Assembly: GCA_014529385.2 (NCBI GenBank)
Contig: CM043948.1
Span: 24,734,451 to 24,798,450 of the forward strand
Reading direction: 5' to 3'
Source: Adiantum capillus-veneris
Lineage: Eukaryota > Streptophyta > Polypodiopsida > Polypodiales > Pteridaceae
Length of the DNA: 64,000 nucleotides
The notes under the pieces are model-generated. The model was not told the DNA's origin and made no database searches. It saw only the letters and a program-made list of their open reading frames with translations. Both the position numbers and the translations under genes were made by a program. Positions 8,973 to 20,640 of the stretch are shown here, piece after piece. Every line of letters begins with the position of its first letter. Positions within the stretch are counted from its first letter, which is position 1.

Positions 8973-11379
8973 TACGACAACAAACCGCACACCTGATCGC
9001 TCTTCAAAAAATCGACTCGAAAGCAACAGAGCTTGCCGGCTATGGTGGAGCTTGGATCTCATGCTTGAGCTTGGTGGTGGTGGCAGATCTGACATAGATC
9101 ATAGCACTCGGAGGAGATCAGATGCCTTTTCACCTTCTTGGCGTGTGCAGCCCCTCTTCGGGGGAGGGAGATCTTGAAGATTCCAAGGGCGTCTTGCAAG
9201 AATTTTGGCTTCTCCAGACAGAGAAGGGGATTTTTGTGTTCAAGAAAAGGGGGGGCTTGGCAAAGCAAAGAAAGCTCTGTAGGGGAAGAATCGGCACACA
9301 GGTCGAAGCCTTTTGAAGGCTTGCAAAGACTTAGCAAGGGGGAATCAAAGCACAGAGCTCAAGCTCGTCATCAATCTTCTGACAATCGTCTCTCCTGCCA
9401 CTCGTTAGGCCTGTAGCAGAAAATTCCACAAAAAAAGTTTTTGAAAAGAAACATAAGCTACCGAATTACCCCTTGTGTGCAAGGGTGGGTGCACGCCCCC
9501 CCCCCAACTTTTGACCCCGTTCTTCCTCACCTCAACTCTCCACTACAACTTTACAGGAGCTTGAGAGAGAGTGAGAGGTGAGCGAGTGAGAGAGACAGCT
9601 TGAGAGAGATAGTGAGCGTGAGAGAGAGATAGCGAGCGAGCAAGTAAGAGGTGAGATAGAGCTCGTCTTTTGGTGTGCGCTCATGCACACAGGCACCGAC
9701 GTGTGCAAGTGTGGGCAAGTAAGCTCGGATATCACCGGACATTGACCCGATTTTGCCGCCCTTTTTGGTGATTTTTCTCCTCCTTGGCTTCGGTTTTTGG
9801 CGACCCGGCATCGGTTTCGACACCGATTTTGGAATTCTCTTGGCATCTCAACAATTTTTCTCTCCGACCTGAGCATTGACAGTTCAGCACCGGCTTTGAG
9901 CGTTTACGACTCGACGCATTGGCTTGGACACAAATTTGCGGCTATTTGACTAGCGCACTTTTGCTCGGCAGTGGAAGCCAACATCGAGCATTTTTTTGGC
10001 ATTTTTCTTTGAGTACAGGCAGCCATAGCATTGGCACTTCCGTCTAGATGTGGACGACGGTTCCGGCAACCATTCTTGGCCATTTTGACTTTGACGATTT
10101 TCTCCAGTTTTTTATTTTGACGACACATATCGGCCATAAGACTTTGACGGCCTATTCTGGAGCAGGTTTTTCCTTGAGTGCACATAGCTCTTGATAGGTG
10201 TTTTTTGGTCAATGTGTTTACCGACTGATGAGGTACTAGTTGCCAGTTTCCATCAATTTTGCTCATAGGTTGTAGTGAAGCTTGTGTGGAGCACTATAGA
10301 GTAGTCTTTGCACGATTTTGTGAAGTTTCATGCTATCTATGTATGTGTGGATACATCTTGAGCTTGGTATAGCTCGTGGGTAGTATATTTACAAGTTTGC
10401 AGCGGTTTTTGGACAGGTACACGTCAATAGAGCTACTCGGTTAGAGTGAGACAGTTTGTCAGGCTTTTGGCAACATATGTAGACCATTTGTGGGTCTCCT
10501 TACTGAGACACTGTGTGTCTAGCTTTTGTGAGATTTTTTGAGTTTTTGCTCAGTTTCCAGGGGAAACACTTTCGGAATTTTCCCAAGATTTCTTCCATGG
10601 TTTATGCGTATCCGCAATTTTCTCTCTGATGGTTTATTGGTCGAGATAGACTCCCACTTTGACAATGTCCAAGTGTTCACTCTCACTTTGACAGGTTTTG
10701 TCAGTTTGGACACAGTTTGGTGTTCTTATATCCACTCTCGCAAGAGTGAGGATTGGCATATTCTTGTGTGGCTATAGTCAGGCAATCAGAGGTTTTCTCA
10801 AATTTTTGTAGCCAGTTAATGTTGTGGGATGCGTTTTGAGCTACTCTCTACTTGTGTATAGGGTTTTGCGCTTTACACTCAGTTCAACAGTTTGTCCCAC
10901 GTTGTTTTGCTTGGCAGAGTTTGCAGATTGTGGACTTGGTTTTATGCATGTGTGAGCCTCAGTTTTGGTGTGTTTGATCATGCTTTTGATGATTGTGTAG
11001 TGGTCGAGCTACCTCCCACTTTGTTGCGAGTTTGGCATGGTTTGTACTTGAGGTTTTTCTCAATTCATAAGGCATATTCTGCCAAATTTCACCTAGATTT
11101 CTTGCCATACTTTGGTTTCTTAGCCATTTACTTATGGTTATAAATATGTGTGATAGTGTAGAGTCCACTACGGTGACTTTTGAGATATGGCGGGTGTGGT
11201 TCTTGCCAATACTTACGTTGGCATTGCGGTCACATAGGGCACATTAGACACCATTGTTTTAGACGTATGAGGTAGCAATGGAGATGTATGCGTTTTGTAG
11301 ATATGGCTTTGACACAGGTTAGAGAGGCAGTTACAATGTCTGTCTATGCCAATGGCAATGATGACATGCTTGCCTCGAA
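8973..11379 (+). other. Decayed leader/gag region of the outer copia element
   Basis: About 2.4 kb without a readable gag. It includes a GA-rich microsatellite-like stretch (9555-9660), a small C run (9497-9505) and T-rich decayed sequence. The placement between a copia PBS and a copia protease remnant implies this was leader and gag. I see no zinc knuckle. Confidence 0.45.
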
Positions 11380-11475
11380 TATACCTCTTGCAAATTTTTC
11401 TATGGATAGCACACTTTCTCCACAGTAGTTACTAGATAGCATTGTTTCTTTCCACGTCACACCACATCATGATTG
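11380..11475 (+). pseudogene. Copia protease remnant, left part
   Basis: Plus-strand reading gives a degenerate LDS followed by VSFHVTPHHDW. This is the copia protease block usually read as W.LDSGAS.H.T. The codon series is interrupted exactly at the GATTG target site of the 11476-16988 element and continues at 16994 as V-N-T-F. A stop codon is present before the LDS. Confidence 0.75.
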
Positions 11476-12105
11476 TGTTAAGTATGGAGCCTAATTTACC
11501 CTTGTAATTTTCTATGATAAAAGCGCAAATTTGTAAGGCCCCCATTATGAGGAGAAGCCATCGTGCGTGAAAAAAAATCACTCACTGGAAACCAAAATTT
11601 TCACGGACAAGAATCAGGGGCAACTTTTTTTTCGCCGGAATATTATGGCCGAAAAGTGGTCGGAAAACAACCGGTCGGTTGGTCGGTGGCCGGTAGTCAA
11701 TGGCCGGTGGTCGGAAGTCAATGGCCGGTGGCCGGTGGTCAAAGTCAATGGCCGGTGGCCGGTGGCCGAATTCAAAAGCGGACTTGTCTTCTCAATGGTG
11801 GTCACACATGGGCGGATTGGAGGGTCCGATTTGGACTTATTCGCACAAGGGCGGCAACACATGGTTGTCTCTCATAAGAGAGGGCAGCCCTTTTGGCCTA
11901 TAAAAGGAGGCCATTTCTACACACATTTCATAGTGTGAAGTTGATGCAACAAGGTGAGTGTGAGGTGGTGAGAGTGAAGCAAGGCGGGAGCTCCATTAAG
12001 GGTATAATCCCTTTGTAAACTACTTCTTGTTTTGAAGTACTAAAGCCATTGAGTGGCTGCTTTCCCGTGGACATAGCCCACATTGGGTGAACCACGTATA
12101 TCGTG

Positions 12106-12182
<77 letters not shown>

Positions 12183-12266
12183 CTATAATCTCGTGTATAT
12201 AAATCTGTCTCTCTCCATTAAGTAATCTACTCAATTATCTATTTAGCTACGTCATATTTCCTAACA
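11476..12266 (+). repeat. 5' LTR of the copia element
   Basis: 791 bp. It contains a TATAAAAG box at 11899-11906, a GGCCGGTGG-type minisatellite (about 11660-11775) and a (CT)n tract at 12110-12179. Both variable tracts are longer here than in the 3' LTR, which accounts for most of the length difference. Confidence 0.95.
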
Positions 12267-12268
12267 AC

Positions 12269-12280
12269 TGGTATCAGAGC
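12269..12280 (+). promoter_or_regulatory. Primer binding site (initiator Met-tRNA type)
   Basis: TGGTATCAGAGC two bases after the 5' LTR end, the usual spacing for plant copia elements. Confidence 0.95.
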
Positions 12281-12340
12281 AAGGTTTGCTCGTAGCTAAA
12301 TTATCTCAAGGAAAGGATTCCTTGAATTGAGTGGGAGTTA

Positions 12341-13190
12341 TGACGGAGGAAGGGAATCTCAAGATTGAGAAGCAACGGCAAAAACTACCAACATTGGAAG
12401 ATGCAGATTGAAGACTATCTCTACCAGAAGGACCTCTATTTGCCACTAGGCGGTCTTGCGAAGAAGCCCGCAACAATGGCAAATGAAGCATGGATTGTCC
12501 TTGATCGAAAGGCACTGGGAACAATCCGGTTAAGCTTGGCGTCAACGGTTGCCTTCAATGTTCGGAGATGAAGACCACGGAGGACTTGATGAAGTCACTT
12601 GACGACTTCTACGAGAAACCATCGGCATCCAATAAGGTATTTCTTATGAAGCTCTTGTTCAATCTAAAGATGGCAGAGAATGGTTCAGTTGCAGAACACC
12701 TAAATGAATTTAACACAAACATAAGTCAACTTCGATCAGTGAAAATCAATTTCGATGACGAAGTGCGAGCTCTCCTTATACTATCATCTCTACCGGATAG
12801 TTGGGACAGCCTTGTGATGGCTGTAAGTAATTCTATCTCTGGCACAAATACTCTTAAGTTTGATGATGTTGTGGGTGTTCTCCTAAGCGAGGAAATGCGA
12901 AGGAGCAGCACAGGAGAATCATCAAGTGCTGCACTATCAGTGGAAACAAGAGGAAGGCTTAAGGAGAGGTTCAAAAACCAAAAGGGTCGTGATCGCTCAA
13001 GGCGGAGCAAGTCACGCACAAAGTCAGTTCTTGAATGTTGGAACTGCGGCAAGAAGGGCCACGTCAAGAAGGATTGCTGGTCCAAGAAGAAGAAGGAGAC
13101 AGAGTCTCAAGACAACAAGCCAACATCGGAGGCCAATGTGGCAGGTAAAGTAGAGCAAGATGCTCTAATTCTCTCATTAGACAATGTGTC
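12341..13190 (+). pseudogene. Copia gag with zinc knuckle
   Basis: A start at 12341 (ATG ACG GAG GAA) fits the usual position after the PBS, but frame changes near 12360 and 12566 break the protein. The first domain contains HWKMQIEDYLYQKDLY and LDRKALGTIRLSLA, typical of the plant copia UBN2/gag domain. The second (from 12568) contains FLMKLLFNLKM and SVAEHLNEF. A CCHC knuckle CWNCGKKGHVKKDC lies at 13036-13077 after a basic Arg/Ser stretch. Role: particle protein that binds and packages element RNA. Confidence 0.9.
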
Positions 13191-13194
13191 TAAT

Positions 13195-14650
13195 TCCTGG
13201 ATAGTAGATTCTGGGGCTTCATTCCATGTGACACCACACAAGCAACATTTACAAGACTACACAAAAGATAATTTTGGGTATGTATACTTGGGAGATGATG
13301 AAGCTTGTGAGATTGTCAGCAAAGGTACAGTTTCTGTCAAAACTGCTAACGGAAATGAATGGAAGCTTAAAGATGTTAGGCATGTTCCTTCTCTTCGCAA
13401 AAATTTGATCTCTACAGGACAATTGGACGATGAAGGTCACAACATTGCATTCGGAAACAAACGGTGGAAGATCTCAAAGGGATCTTTGGTGGTTGCCAAG
13501 GGTGAAAAAGTCGGTACACTTTACTTGTGTACTGCTAGCACGCAACCTTCAGCTTGTGCAATAACTACAAAAGTTGACAGTGCGGTGTGGCACTACCGAC
13601 TTGGGCATATGAGTGCCAAAGGAATGCAAATCCTTCAAACAAAGAAGCTTCTACAAGGTTTGAAAGAAGTGGACTTAGAGTTCTGTGAAGATTGTGTTTA
13701 TGGTAAACAAAAGAGGGTAAAATTTCAAAAATCAGGAAATGAAAGAAAAAATTAAAAACTTGAGTTGGTTCATTCTGATGTTTGGGGTCTTGCAAGTACA
13801 CCATCACTTGGTGGCTCATTATACTATGTAACATTCATAGACGATGAGACTAGAAAAACATGGGTTTATGTCATGAAGAATAAATCCGATGTATTTTCCA
13901 TATTTCAAAGGTGGAAAGCCTTTGTCGAGAATGAAACAGGTACCAAGGTTAAATGCCTCAGATCCGACAATGGAGGCGAATATTGCAGCTAAGCTTTTGT
14001 GCTAGCAATGGCATTCGGAGGCAAAGGACAACCCCAAGGACACCTCAACAAAATGAAATTTCGGAAAGGATGAACAGGACAATCATGGAACGAGCACGAA
14101 CCATGCGGCTACATGCAAGCCTACCGCTTGAGCTTTGGGCGGAAGCTGTAAGTACGTCTGTGTACTTAATCAATCGGTCACCCTCAACGGCATTGGATGG
14201 GGGAGTTCCAGAAGAGGCATGGACAGGTAAACCGGTGAATTATGCATTTCTCAAAGTGTTTGGGTGTGAGGCTTTCATGAACATAGATAGAAGCCTAAGA
14301 TCAAAGCTAGATGCAAAGTCCAAAAAATGTTTCTTCATTGGCTATGGAGAAGGAGACTTTGGGTATCGCCTATGGAATCCTGAATATGGTAAAATCTTAA
14401 GGAGTAGGGATGTAATTTTTAACGAACAAAATATGTACAAAGATTACTTGGAAAGAAAACAAACAAAAGAAACAGGTGATGAGTACATAGAGCTTAAGGA
14501 CGGTGAAGACTCAAGGACTGCAAACGGTGACAATGTGCAACAACGTCAACCAAATGAGGAGCCTCAACCTATTCCCCGAAGATCTACAAGAGCAAGTAGA
14601 CCTCCAGAAAGGTTTGTTCCTTCCTTCAACCATCTCTTGATCTCAGATTC
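13195..14650 (+). pseudogene. Copia protease and integrase
   Basis: The protease active site reads IVDSGASFHVTPH (13201-13239), with the DSG triad. The pre-integrase zinc domain reads WHYRLGHMSAKG and then CEDCVYGKQ (HHCC pattern, about 13588-13710). Integrase core follows: LVHSDVWG (first Asp), SDNGGEYCS (second Asp near 13966) and, after a frameshift near 13990, TPQQNEISERMNRT (catalytic Glu). A TAA at 13755 and the frameshift separate the pieces. The C-terminal part includes FGCEAFMNI and KSKKCFFIGYGEG, as in copia integrases. Confidence 0.92.
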
Positions 14651-16208
14651 TGGAGAGCCGGAATCATATGAAGAAGCTATGCAACATGAATCCAAAGAAG
14701 AATGGACGAAGAGCATGCAAGTGGAGATGGACTCACTACATCGCAACCAAACATGGGAGTTGGTTGAGTTGCCTAAAGGTAAGCGGGCACTTCAAAAAAA
14801 ATGGGTGTACAAGCTAAAGGAAGAAGAAGGTGGGAAGAAAAGGTACAAGTCTAGGCTTGTGGTAAAAGGTTTTTCTCAAAAGAAAGGTATTGACTTCAAT
14901 GAAATATTTTCTCCTGTTGTAAAAATGAACTCAATTAGGCTTGTCTTAAGCCTTGTGGCTGCTCATGATCTAAATCTCGAGCAAATGGATGTAAATGCGG
15001 CATTCCCTCACGGTGACTTAGAGGAGGAAATCTACATGCTTCAACCAAAGGGGTATGAAGTAAAAGGTAAGGAGAAAATGGTTTGCAGATTAAAGAAGAG
15101 CTTGTATGGTTTAAAGCAACCATCAAGACAATGGTACTTGAAGTTTGATCGATGGATGTTGGATCATGGATTCACAAGATGCAACTTGGATCACTGCGTC
15201 TACACGGAGAATTTGGGAGATGGGAAATTCATCATCCTAATGTTGTATGTTGATGACATGTTGATTGCAAGTGCTAACATGCAGGACATCAAAGACCTAA
15301 AAGAGGAGCTGTCCAAATCTTTTTCAATGAAAGATTTAGGTGCTGCAAAGAGGATACTTGGTATGAAAATATCAAGGGACAGGACGAAGAAGACAATAAA
15401 GCTATCTCAAGAAGATTACATCAAGAAGGTACTAGAAAGGTTTGCAATGCAAAATGCAAAACCAGTTTCTACACCTTTGGCTGGTCATTTTAAACTAACG
15501 AAGGATATGTGTCCAAAGACACAAGAGGAGATAGCCTATATGTCTAAAGTTCCATATGCTGCAGCAGTAGGTTCTCTAATGTATGCTATGGTCTAGACAA
15601 GGCCAGACATTGCACATGCAGTGGGAGTTGTGAGTAGGTTCATGGACAACCCAGGTAAAGAGCATTGGCAAGCTGTGAAGTGGATACTTAGGTATCTAAA
15701 AGGGACAACAACAAATGCTTTGTATTTTGGAGGAACTGATATTTTTCTAGAAGGGTATGCTGATGCAGATATGGCAGGTGACAAAGATACTCGAAGGAGC
15801 ACTACTGGCTATGTGTTCACGGTTGGAGGCACAGCAGTAAGCTGGGCTTCAAAGCTGCAGAAAGTGGTTTCACTTTCTACCACGGAAGCAGAGTATGTAG
15901 CAATGACGGAGGCAAGCAAAGAAATTATGTGGCTTCACAGATTCTTAGAAGAGCTTGGATTCAAACAAGACAATTGTGTCTTGTACAGTGATAGCCAAAG
16001 CGCTATCCATCTTGCGAAGAACTCAGCCTTTCATTCAAGGACAAAGCACATTGAGGTGAGATATCACTTCATACGCACTCTTTTGGAAGAGGGACAACTA
16101 AATCTCGGAAAGGTGCATACAAGTGAAAATCCTGCAGACATGTTTACAAAGGTGGTCAACAAGGAGAAGTTGAGCTTTTGCTCATCTTCAATCGGCATTC
16201 AAGGATAA
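14650..16208 (+). pseudogene. Copia reverse transcriptase and RNase H
   Basis: RT begins with ESYEEAMQHESKEEW and NQTWELVELPKGKRAL, then KKWVYKLK, LVVKGFSQKKGID, MDVNAAFPHGDLEEEIYM and LKKSLYGLKQPSRQWY. The catalytic box is YVDD (15246-15257). A TAG at 15595-15597 interrupts the reading before TRPDIAHAVG, and RNase H then continues with DADMAGDKDTRRS, STTEAEYVAM, YSDSQSAIHLAKN and TKHIEVRYHFIR, ending at 16208. Apart from this stop the RT is remarkably complete, so the copy is probably not very old. Confidence 0.95.
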
Positions 16209-16257
16209 GAAGCCAGAATGGAAAGCAGTCACAGGTTTGGTTTGGAGATCAGTCTCC

Positions 16258-16268
16258 AAGTGGGAGAT
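16258..16268 (+). promoter_or_regulatory. Polypurine tract
   Basis: AAGTGGGAGAT directly before the 3' LTR, the classic copia plus-strand primer. Confidence 0.9.
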
Positions 16269-16988
16269 TGTTAAGTATGGAGCCTGATTTACCCTTGTAA
16301 TTTTCTGTGATAAAAGCGCACATTTGTAAGGCCCCCATTATGAGGAGAAGCCATCGTGCGTGAAGGAAAATCACTCACCGGAAACCAAAATTTTCACGGA
16401 CAAGAATCAGGGGCAACTTTAAAGGCCGGACGGCGGCCGGAAAGTGGTCAGAAAACAACCGGTCGGTTGGCCCGTGGCCGGTAGTCAATAGCCGATGGCC
16501 GGTGGTTGGAAGTCAATGGCCGGTGGCCAGTGGCCAAATTCAAAAGCAAACTTGTCTTCTCAAGGGCGGCCACACATGGGTGGATTTGGAGGGTCCGATT
16601 TGGACTTATTCGCACAAGGGCGGCTACACATGGTTGTCTCTCATAAGAGAGGGCAGCCCTTTTGGCCTATAAAAGGAGGCCATTTCTACACACATTTCAT
16701 AGTGTGAAGTTGATGCAAACAAGGTGAGTGTGAGGTGGTGAGAGTGAAGCAAGGCGGGAGCTCCATTAAGGGTATAATCCCTTTGTAAACTACTTCTTGT
16801 TTTGAAGTACTAAAGCCATTGAGTGGCTACTTTCCCGTGGACGTAGCCCACATTGGGTGAACCACGTATATCGTGTGTACTCTCTCTCTCTCTCTCTCTC
16901 TACTCTATAATCTCGTGTATATAAATCTGTCTCTCTCCATTAAGTAATCTACTCAATTATCTACTTAGCTATGTCATATTTCCTAACA
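16269..16988 (+). repeat. 3' LTR of the copia element
   Basis: 720 bp, the direct repeat of 11476-12266. The CT tract is only about 22 bp (16880-16901) against about 70 bp in the 5' LTR, and the GGCCGGTGG tract is shorter. An internal segment differs around 16430. A TATAAAAG box is retained at 16668-16675. Confidence 0.95.
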
Positions 16989-16993
16989 GATTG

Positions 16994-17146
16994 GGTCAAC
17001 ACTTTTTCTAGTGGGAGACTTCGCTGTGTGCACTTGGTCCATGGTTCGGTGTTTGACATAGAGGGTGCAGGAGATGTTTGTTTGTCTTTGCCCAGCAATG
17101 CACCATACACGCTACTACATGTGCGCTATGTTCCTCAGCTAAGTCA
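16994..17146 (+). pseudogene. Copia protease/pre-integrase remnant, right part (outer element)
   Basis: Reads VNTFSSGRLRCVHLVHG, then GAGDVCLSLPSNAPYTLL and VRYVPQLSH. This is the copia region between protease and the integrase zinc domain (family pattern G.G.V.L....Y.L..V.YVP.L..NL). It continues the frame interrupted at 11475. It is cut at 17147 by the LTR of the minus-strand copia element. Confidence 0.85.
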
Positions 17147-17375
17147 TGTTGGAATTAGGGCTGCAAGAAAACACACACAGCTTGGAGAAGATATAGAAAG
17201 CTCAAGGCAGATAATAGAGAGTGTATTACTTAGTGTGCAATGGAAATATCAATAGCCCTAGAATGAATGGGCGTATATACAACGCACGGGGGGGAAAACC
17301 TCCTAAAGAGGAAAAAAATGCCCGGGCGGTGCTAAGTGTGATTACACACATCAATACCACATGTGTATGGTAACA
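17147..17375 (-). repeat. Short 3' LTR of the minus-strand copia element
   Basis: About 229 bp. It starts TGTTGGAATTAGGG on the plus strand and ends GGTAACA, with a purine-rich tract just inside (17376-17390, minus strand). A second copy of the same LTR is at 46579-46804, which fixes both boundaries. Confidence 0.85.
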
Positions 17376-17379
17376 GATC

Positions 17380-18050
17380 CCGTTGGAGTGATGCGGTGAA
17401 CGAGAGCTGGCACATGAGTAAAGGGAAGTGCCATGCCCTGAGGACATGATCAGTCCACAAAGGGGACTAAGCCCAAAGCTTTGTAGAAAGCTTCAAATTT
17501 CTCATGAGACAATACCTTTGTGAAAAAATCTGCAAGGTTGTCCTATATTGGCACATAATCCAAGTTTATATCTCCTGCTGAGAGCCTCTCCCTGACATAG
17601 TGGTAATGCACCTCAATGTGCTTTGTGCAAGCATGAAAAACTGGGTTCCTTGCAACTGCCAATGCGCTCTGACTATCAATGTAGATAGGGTTGACAATGT
17701 CATGTCCAACACCCAAATCGGTCATAAGGCGTCTGAGCCATACACACTCAACCATAGTTGTGAAGACTGGGCTGCCCTGTACTCAACCTCACAACTAGAA
17801 GTGGCCATAGTAGGTTGCTTCTTGCTCAAATATGATATACATGAACTACCAAGCATGAAACAAAAACCACTTGTGCACACTCACATGCCAAAACAACCAG
17901 CCCGGTCTGAGTCCAAAAAATCATGTACTCTGGCGGCAATGATCCCCCCTTGGGATAAAACAAGCCAAGATGTAAAGTGCCACTCAAGTAGCGGAAAATC
18001 CTCTTGACAGCTTGCCAATGCTTAGACCCTAGGCTATGCATAAATTTGCT
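17380..18050 (-). pseudogene. Copia RNase H
   Basis: Minus-strand pieces read KHWQAVKRIFRYLSGT (near 18020) at the RT/RNase H junction, then VECVWLRRLM, YIDSQSALAVARNPVFH and TKHIEVHYHYVRERL (17755-17543). The terminal FTKVLSHEKFEAF-like segment follows (about 17530-17480). These are diagnostic copia RNase H blocks. Stops and frame changes are present. Confidence 0.85.
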
Positions 18051-18640
18051 AACCTATGAGACTACAAACTGAATATCCAGCCTTGTGTTGCATACATAAA
18101 TGAGGCATCCAATAGTAGTTTGGTAAAGAGTGACATCTGCAGGATCCTTAGCATCATGAAGACTCATTTCAAACTTGTTTCCATGGGAGTGGCAATAGGT
18201 TTGCAATCCTCAAGTCCAAAGTTACATAGTAATGTTTCTATGTAACTTTTCTAACACAAGGCAATACCACCATCACAAATTGTATACCCAAGTAATAAAT
18301 TCAGCAATATGTCTCTCATTTGGTCCAGTGGTCAGTAAATCATAAAGAACCACACATCAGAAGTACATCACCATCACGCTTTACATACAATGTGCTTTTT
18401 GTTGGACTGTTACGAAAGCCTCATTTGACCAAATGAGTGTCAGCCTCCTCATACCAAGAACGAGGAGATTGTTTCAACCCATACAAAGCTTTGGTACATT
18501 TGCACACTTTGTCCTCTTGTCCTTTCTTGACAAAACCACGAGGCTGTGTTACATAGACTTCCTCAAAAATGTCACCATTTACAAAAGCAATAACAACATC
18601 GGATTGATGTACATCCCAACCAAAATGAGCTTCCAATGCA
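18050..18640 (-). pseudogene. Copia RT, C-terminal part
   Basis: The open stretch 18636-18421 reads AHFGWDVHQSDVVIAFVNGD, then EEVYVTQPRGFV and KALYGLKQSPRSWY. These are the central RT blocks (the catalytic Asp of the first motif corresponds to Asp in HQSDV). Sequence further left is too decayed to show YVDD clearly. The right edge at 18640 is cut by the minisatellite insertion; the N-terminal RT continues at 19713. Confidence 0.85.
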
Positions 18641-19199
18641 CATAGAGCGTAGAGGTTTTCTTTCTAGCATAGAGGGCACCTTGTGGCCTAGGAGCCATTT
18701 GATGCACCCTATGGCCCGAGGGCTGTAGGTTGCCAATGTAGAGCGTAGAGGTTTTATTTCTATCATAGAGGGAACCTTGCGGTCTAGGGGCTATTTGGTG
18801 CTCCCCTAGAGCATACAAGGTTTCTTAGTAGCATTATAAAGGGTACCTTGTGGCCCTCAAGTTTCCATAGGGTGCCAACATAGAGCGGAGGGTTTTTCTT
18901 ACTACCATAGAGGACATCCTATGGCCTTGGGGCCATAGGGTTCAATATTGAGCATAGAGGATTTCTTACTAGCATAGAGGGTACCTTGTGGCCCTAGGTC
19001 CATAGGGTGCAAACATAGAGAATAGAGGATTTCTTACTATCATAGAGGGTATCTTGTGGCCCTAGGTCCATAGGGTGAAAACATAGAGCATAGAGGATTT
19101 GTTACTAGCACAGAGGGCACCCTATGGCCCAAGGGCCATAGAGTGACAACATGTAGCATAAAGGGTTTCTTACTAGCATGAGAGGCACACCTTGTGGCC
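18641..19199. repeat. Minisatellite, unit about 77 bp, inside RT
   Basis: About seven diverged units, each containing a CATAGAG..TAGAGG..TTTCTTACTAGCATAGAGGG core followed by a CCTTGTGGCCCTA / CCATAGGGTG inverted motif. Unit starts fall near 18640, 18738, 18805, 18880, 18955, 19025 and 19085. The repeat-encoded peptides seen on the minus strand are by-products. It separates two RT blocks that are adjacent in the family. Confidence 0.8.
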
Positions 19200-19712
19200 A
19201 GCTACTATCCTGCACATTTAAAATCTCAAGGATTTTGCATCATCATTTTTTTGCTAGAGTTATTCATATATTTCAATGTACGCTATTCCTCACAATAGCC
19301 CCGGACTTCAGAAGATGAAGTATCCACCTAATAGTAAAAAGGAGATCACAGTATGTAAAATTTGCAACACATCCAAGTACCATTAGCGAGAGCATCAGAT
19401 TTAAGTGGTGAACACAACCTGAAGATCAGGCCTCAGAAACGTTAGATTTCTAATGTTTTTATTAGCAGTTGTCCACGACAATCCACTTCTAATTATCTAC
19501 ACTCAACACCTACTAACAACAATCTGTTAGTAGGATGGCCAAACCTCATGTCGGTTAAGCGAGTCCTACCCAACCGAACCTATTCTTGAATGTAGAAAGT
19601 AATCGTAAAATCGGGTTGAAAAGACTAGCAGGTACATAGCATCAGATATCCTGTCGATAATTATCTCAGTATCAAGTTAGTTAGCATGAATGCCTTCCTC
19701 AACCAACCAGAT
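19200..19712. other. Non-coding insertion of unknown origin in RT
   Basis: Continues the interruption of RT (the family order TVRLI then A.HFGW is broken here). It is AT-rich and has no recognised coding block or terminal repeats. On the minus strand there are T-rich runs followed by AG, but no convincing exon. It may have arrived together with the minisatellite or separately. Confidence 0.45.
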
Positions 19713-20640
19713 GGGGAATCAACCTAACAGTAGTCATACAACATGTGGGAGTAAAAGTTTCTTCATAATCTATGCCTCTCTGATGCGCATAGCCTTTTGC
19801 AAGTCGAGCCTTATGGTGGCAAGCAACCTCACCATCCGGCTTGCATTTCAACTTGTAAACCCACTTTGTACCAATGGCCTTTTTTCTAGGAGGCAAATCA
19901 CATAAAGTCCATGTGTACTTTTCTATAAGTGCATCATATTCTGATTGCATGGCAGCCATATAATTTTTTGAGTTTTGTGCTTCATCAAAAGACAGAGGTT
20001 CCTCAACATCATGTAGGCTAGACACAGCCAAAGCATACCAATCTAATGCATAATAGGCATGGCAAGAACCTGAACAAGTACACCTAGACAAAGGTGCATC
20101 CAATTTACTATCACACAATGTATGCACTAGCAATTTTGGCATACCTCTAGCCTGCTCATTTTCAGCCTTTTCCTCATCAAGTACATCATGTACATCTACA
20201 TCATTAATAGGATGATCTGTAACATTTTTTGAGAGCCCAATAGGCTGTACATTTGCCTCATTGGAATTAACATTCATTCTTCCACCACTGAAAAGAGGCA
20301 ACAAAGTGTCATAAATGTCATGTGAGCTTACATTACTGTCTGTAGTACATGACAGCAAGGGCTGAACAAAATCTTCCACAAACACAACATCCCGTGAAAC
20401 GAGAATACGCTTTGTTTGTGGATGAAACAACCTGTAACTTTTGCTTTCAGCACTATAACCAAGAAAAATACATTTGACAGTCTTATCATCCAATTTTTTA
20501 CATTGTGTTTGTGGCACCAAAGCATATGCCAAATAGCCAAAAACACGCATGTGATCAATAGAAGGCTTTCTATCATGCCATGCTTCATTTGGAGTAATAG
20601 ACTACAAGGCTTTTGTAGGACACCTCTTTAGTACATAAGT
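19713..20640 (-). pseudogene. Copia integrase C-terminus and RT N-terminus
   Basis: Reads MRVFGYLAYALVPQTQ, KCIFLGYSAESKSYRLFHP and SRDVVFVEDF, the copia integrase C-terminal region. A variable linker follows, then PLSFDEAQNSKNYMAAMQSE, TWTLCDLPPRKKAIGTKWVY, HKARLAKGYAHQRGIDYEET and TTVRLI, the first RT blocks. It is open for 283 codons (20550-19699). One Lys/Val is missing relative to the usual ARLVAKG. It is cut after TVRLI by the insertion at 19712. Confidence 0.9.

Larger units (their letters stand above)
11476..16988 (+). mobile_element. Nearly complete Ty1/copia retrotransposon
   Basis: Bounded by LTRs 11476-12266 and 16269-16988 that start TGTTAAGTATGG and end CTAACA. It is flanked by a perfect 5-bp target duplication GATTG (11471-11475 and 16989-16993). 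It has an initiator-Met PBS (12269-12280), a polypurine tract before the 3' LTR, and gag-protease-integrase-RT-RNase H in copia order. A few stops and frameshifts inactivate it. It is inserted in the protease region of an older copia element in the same orientation, and removing it restores that element's reading across the site. Confidence 0.95.

Noticed and set aside
8665-9177. 170-codon plus-strand frame
   Set aside because: It runs across the presumed LTR end and the PBS at 8961 and has no domain; it is open by chance in a GC-richer stretch.
12269-12280. TGGTATCAGAGC sites as pieces of tRNA genes
   Set aside because: They are 12-base primer binding sites next to LTR ends; no tRNA cloverleaf surrounds them.
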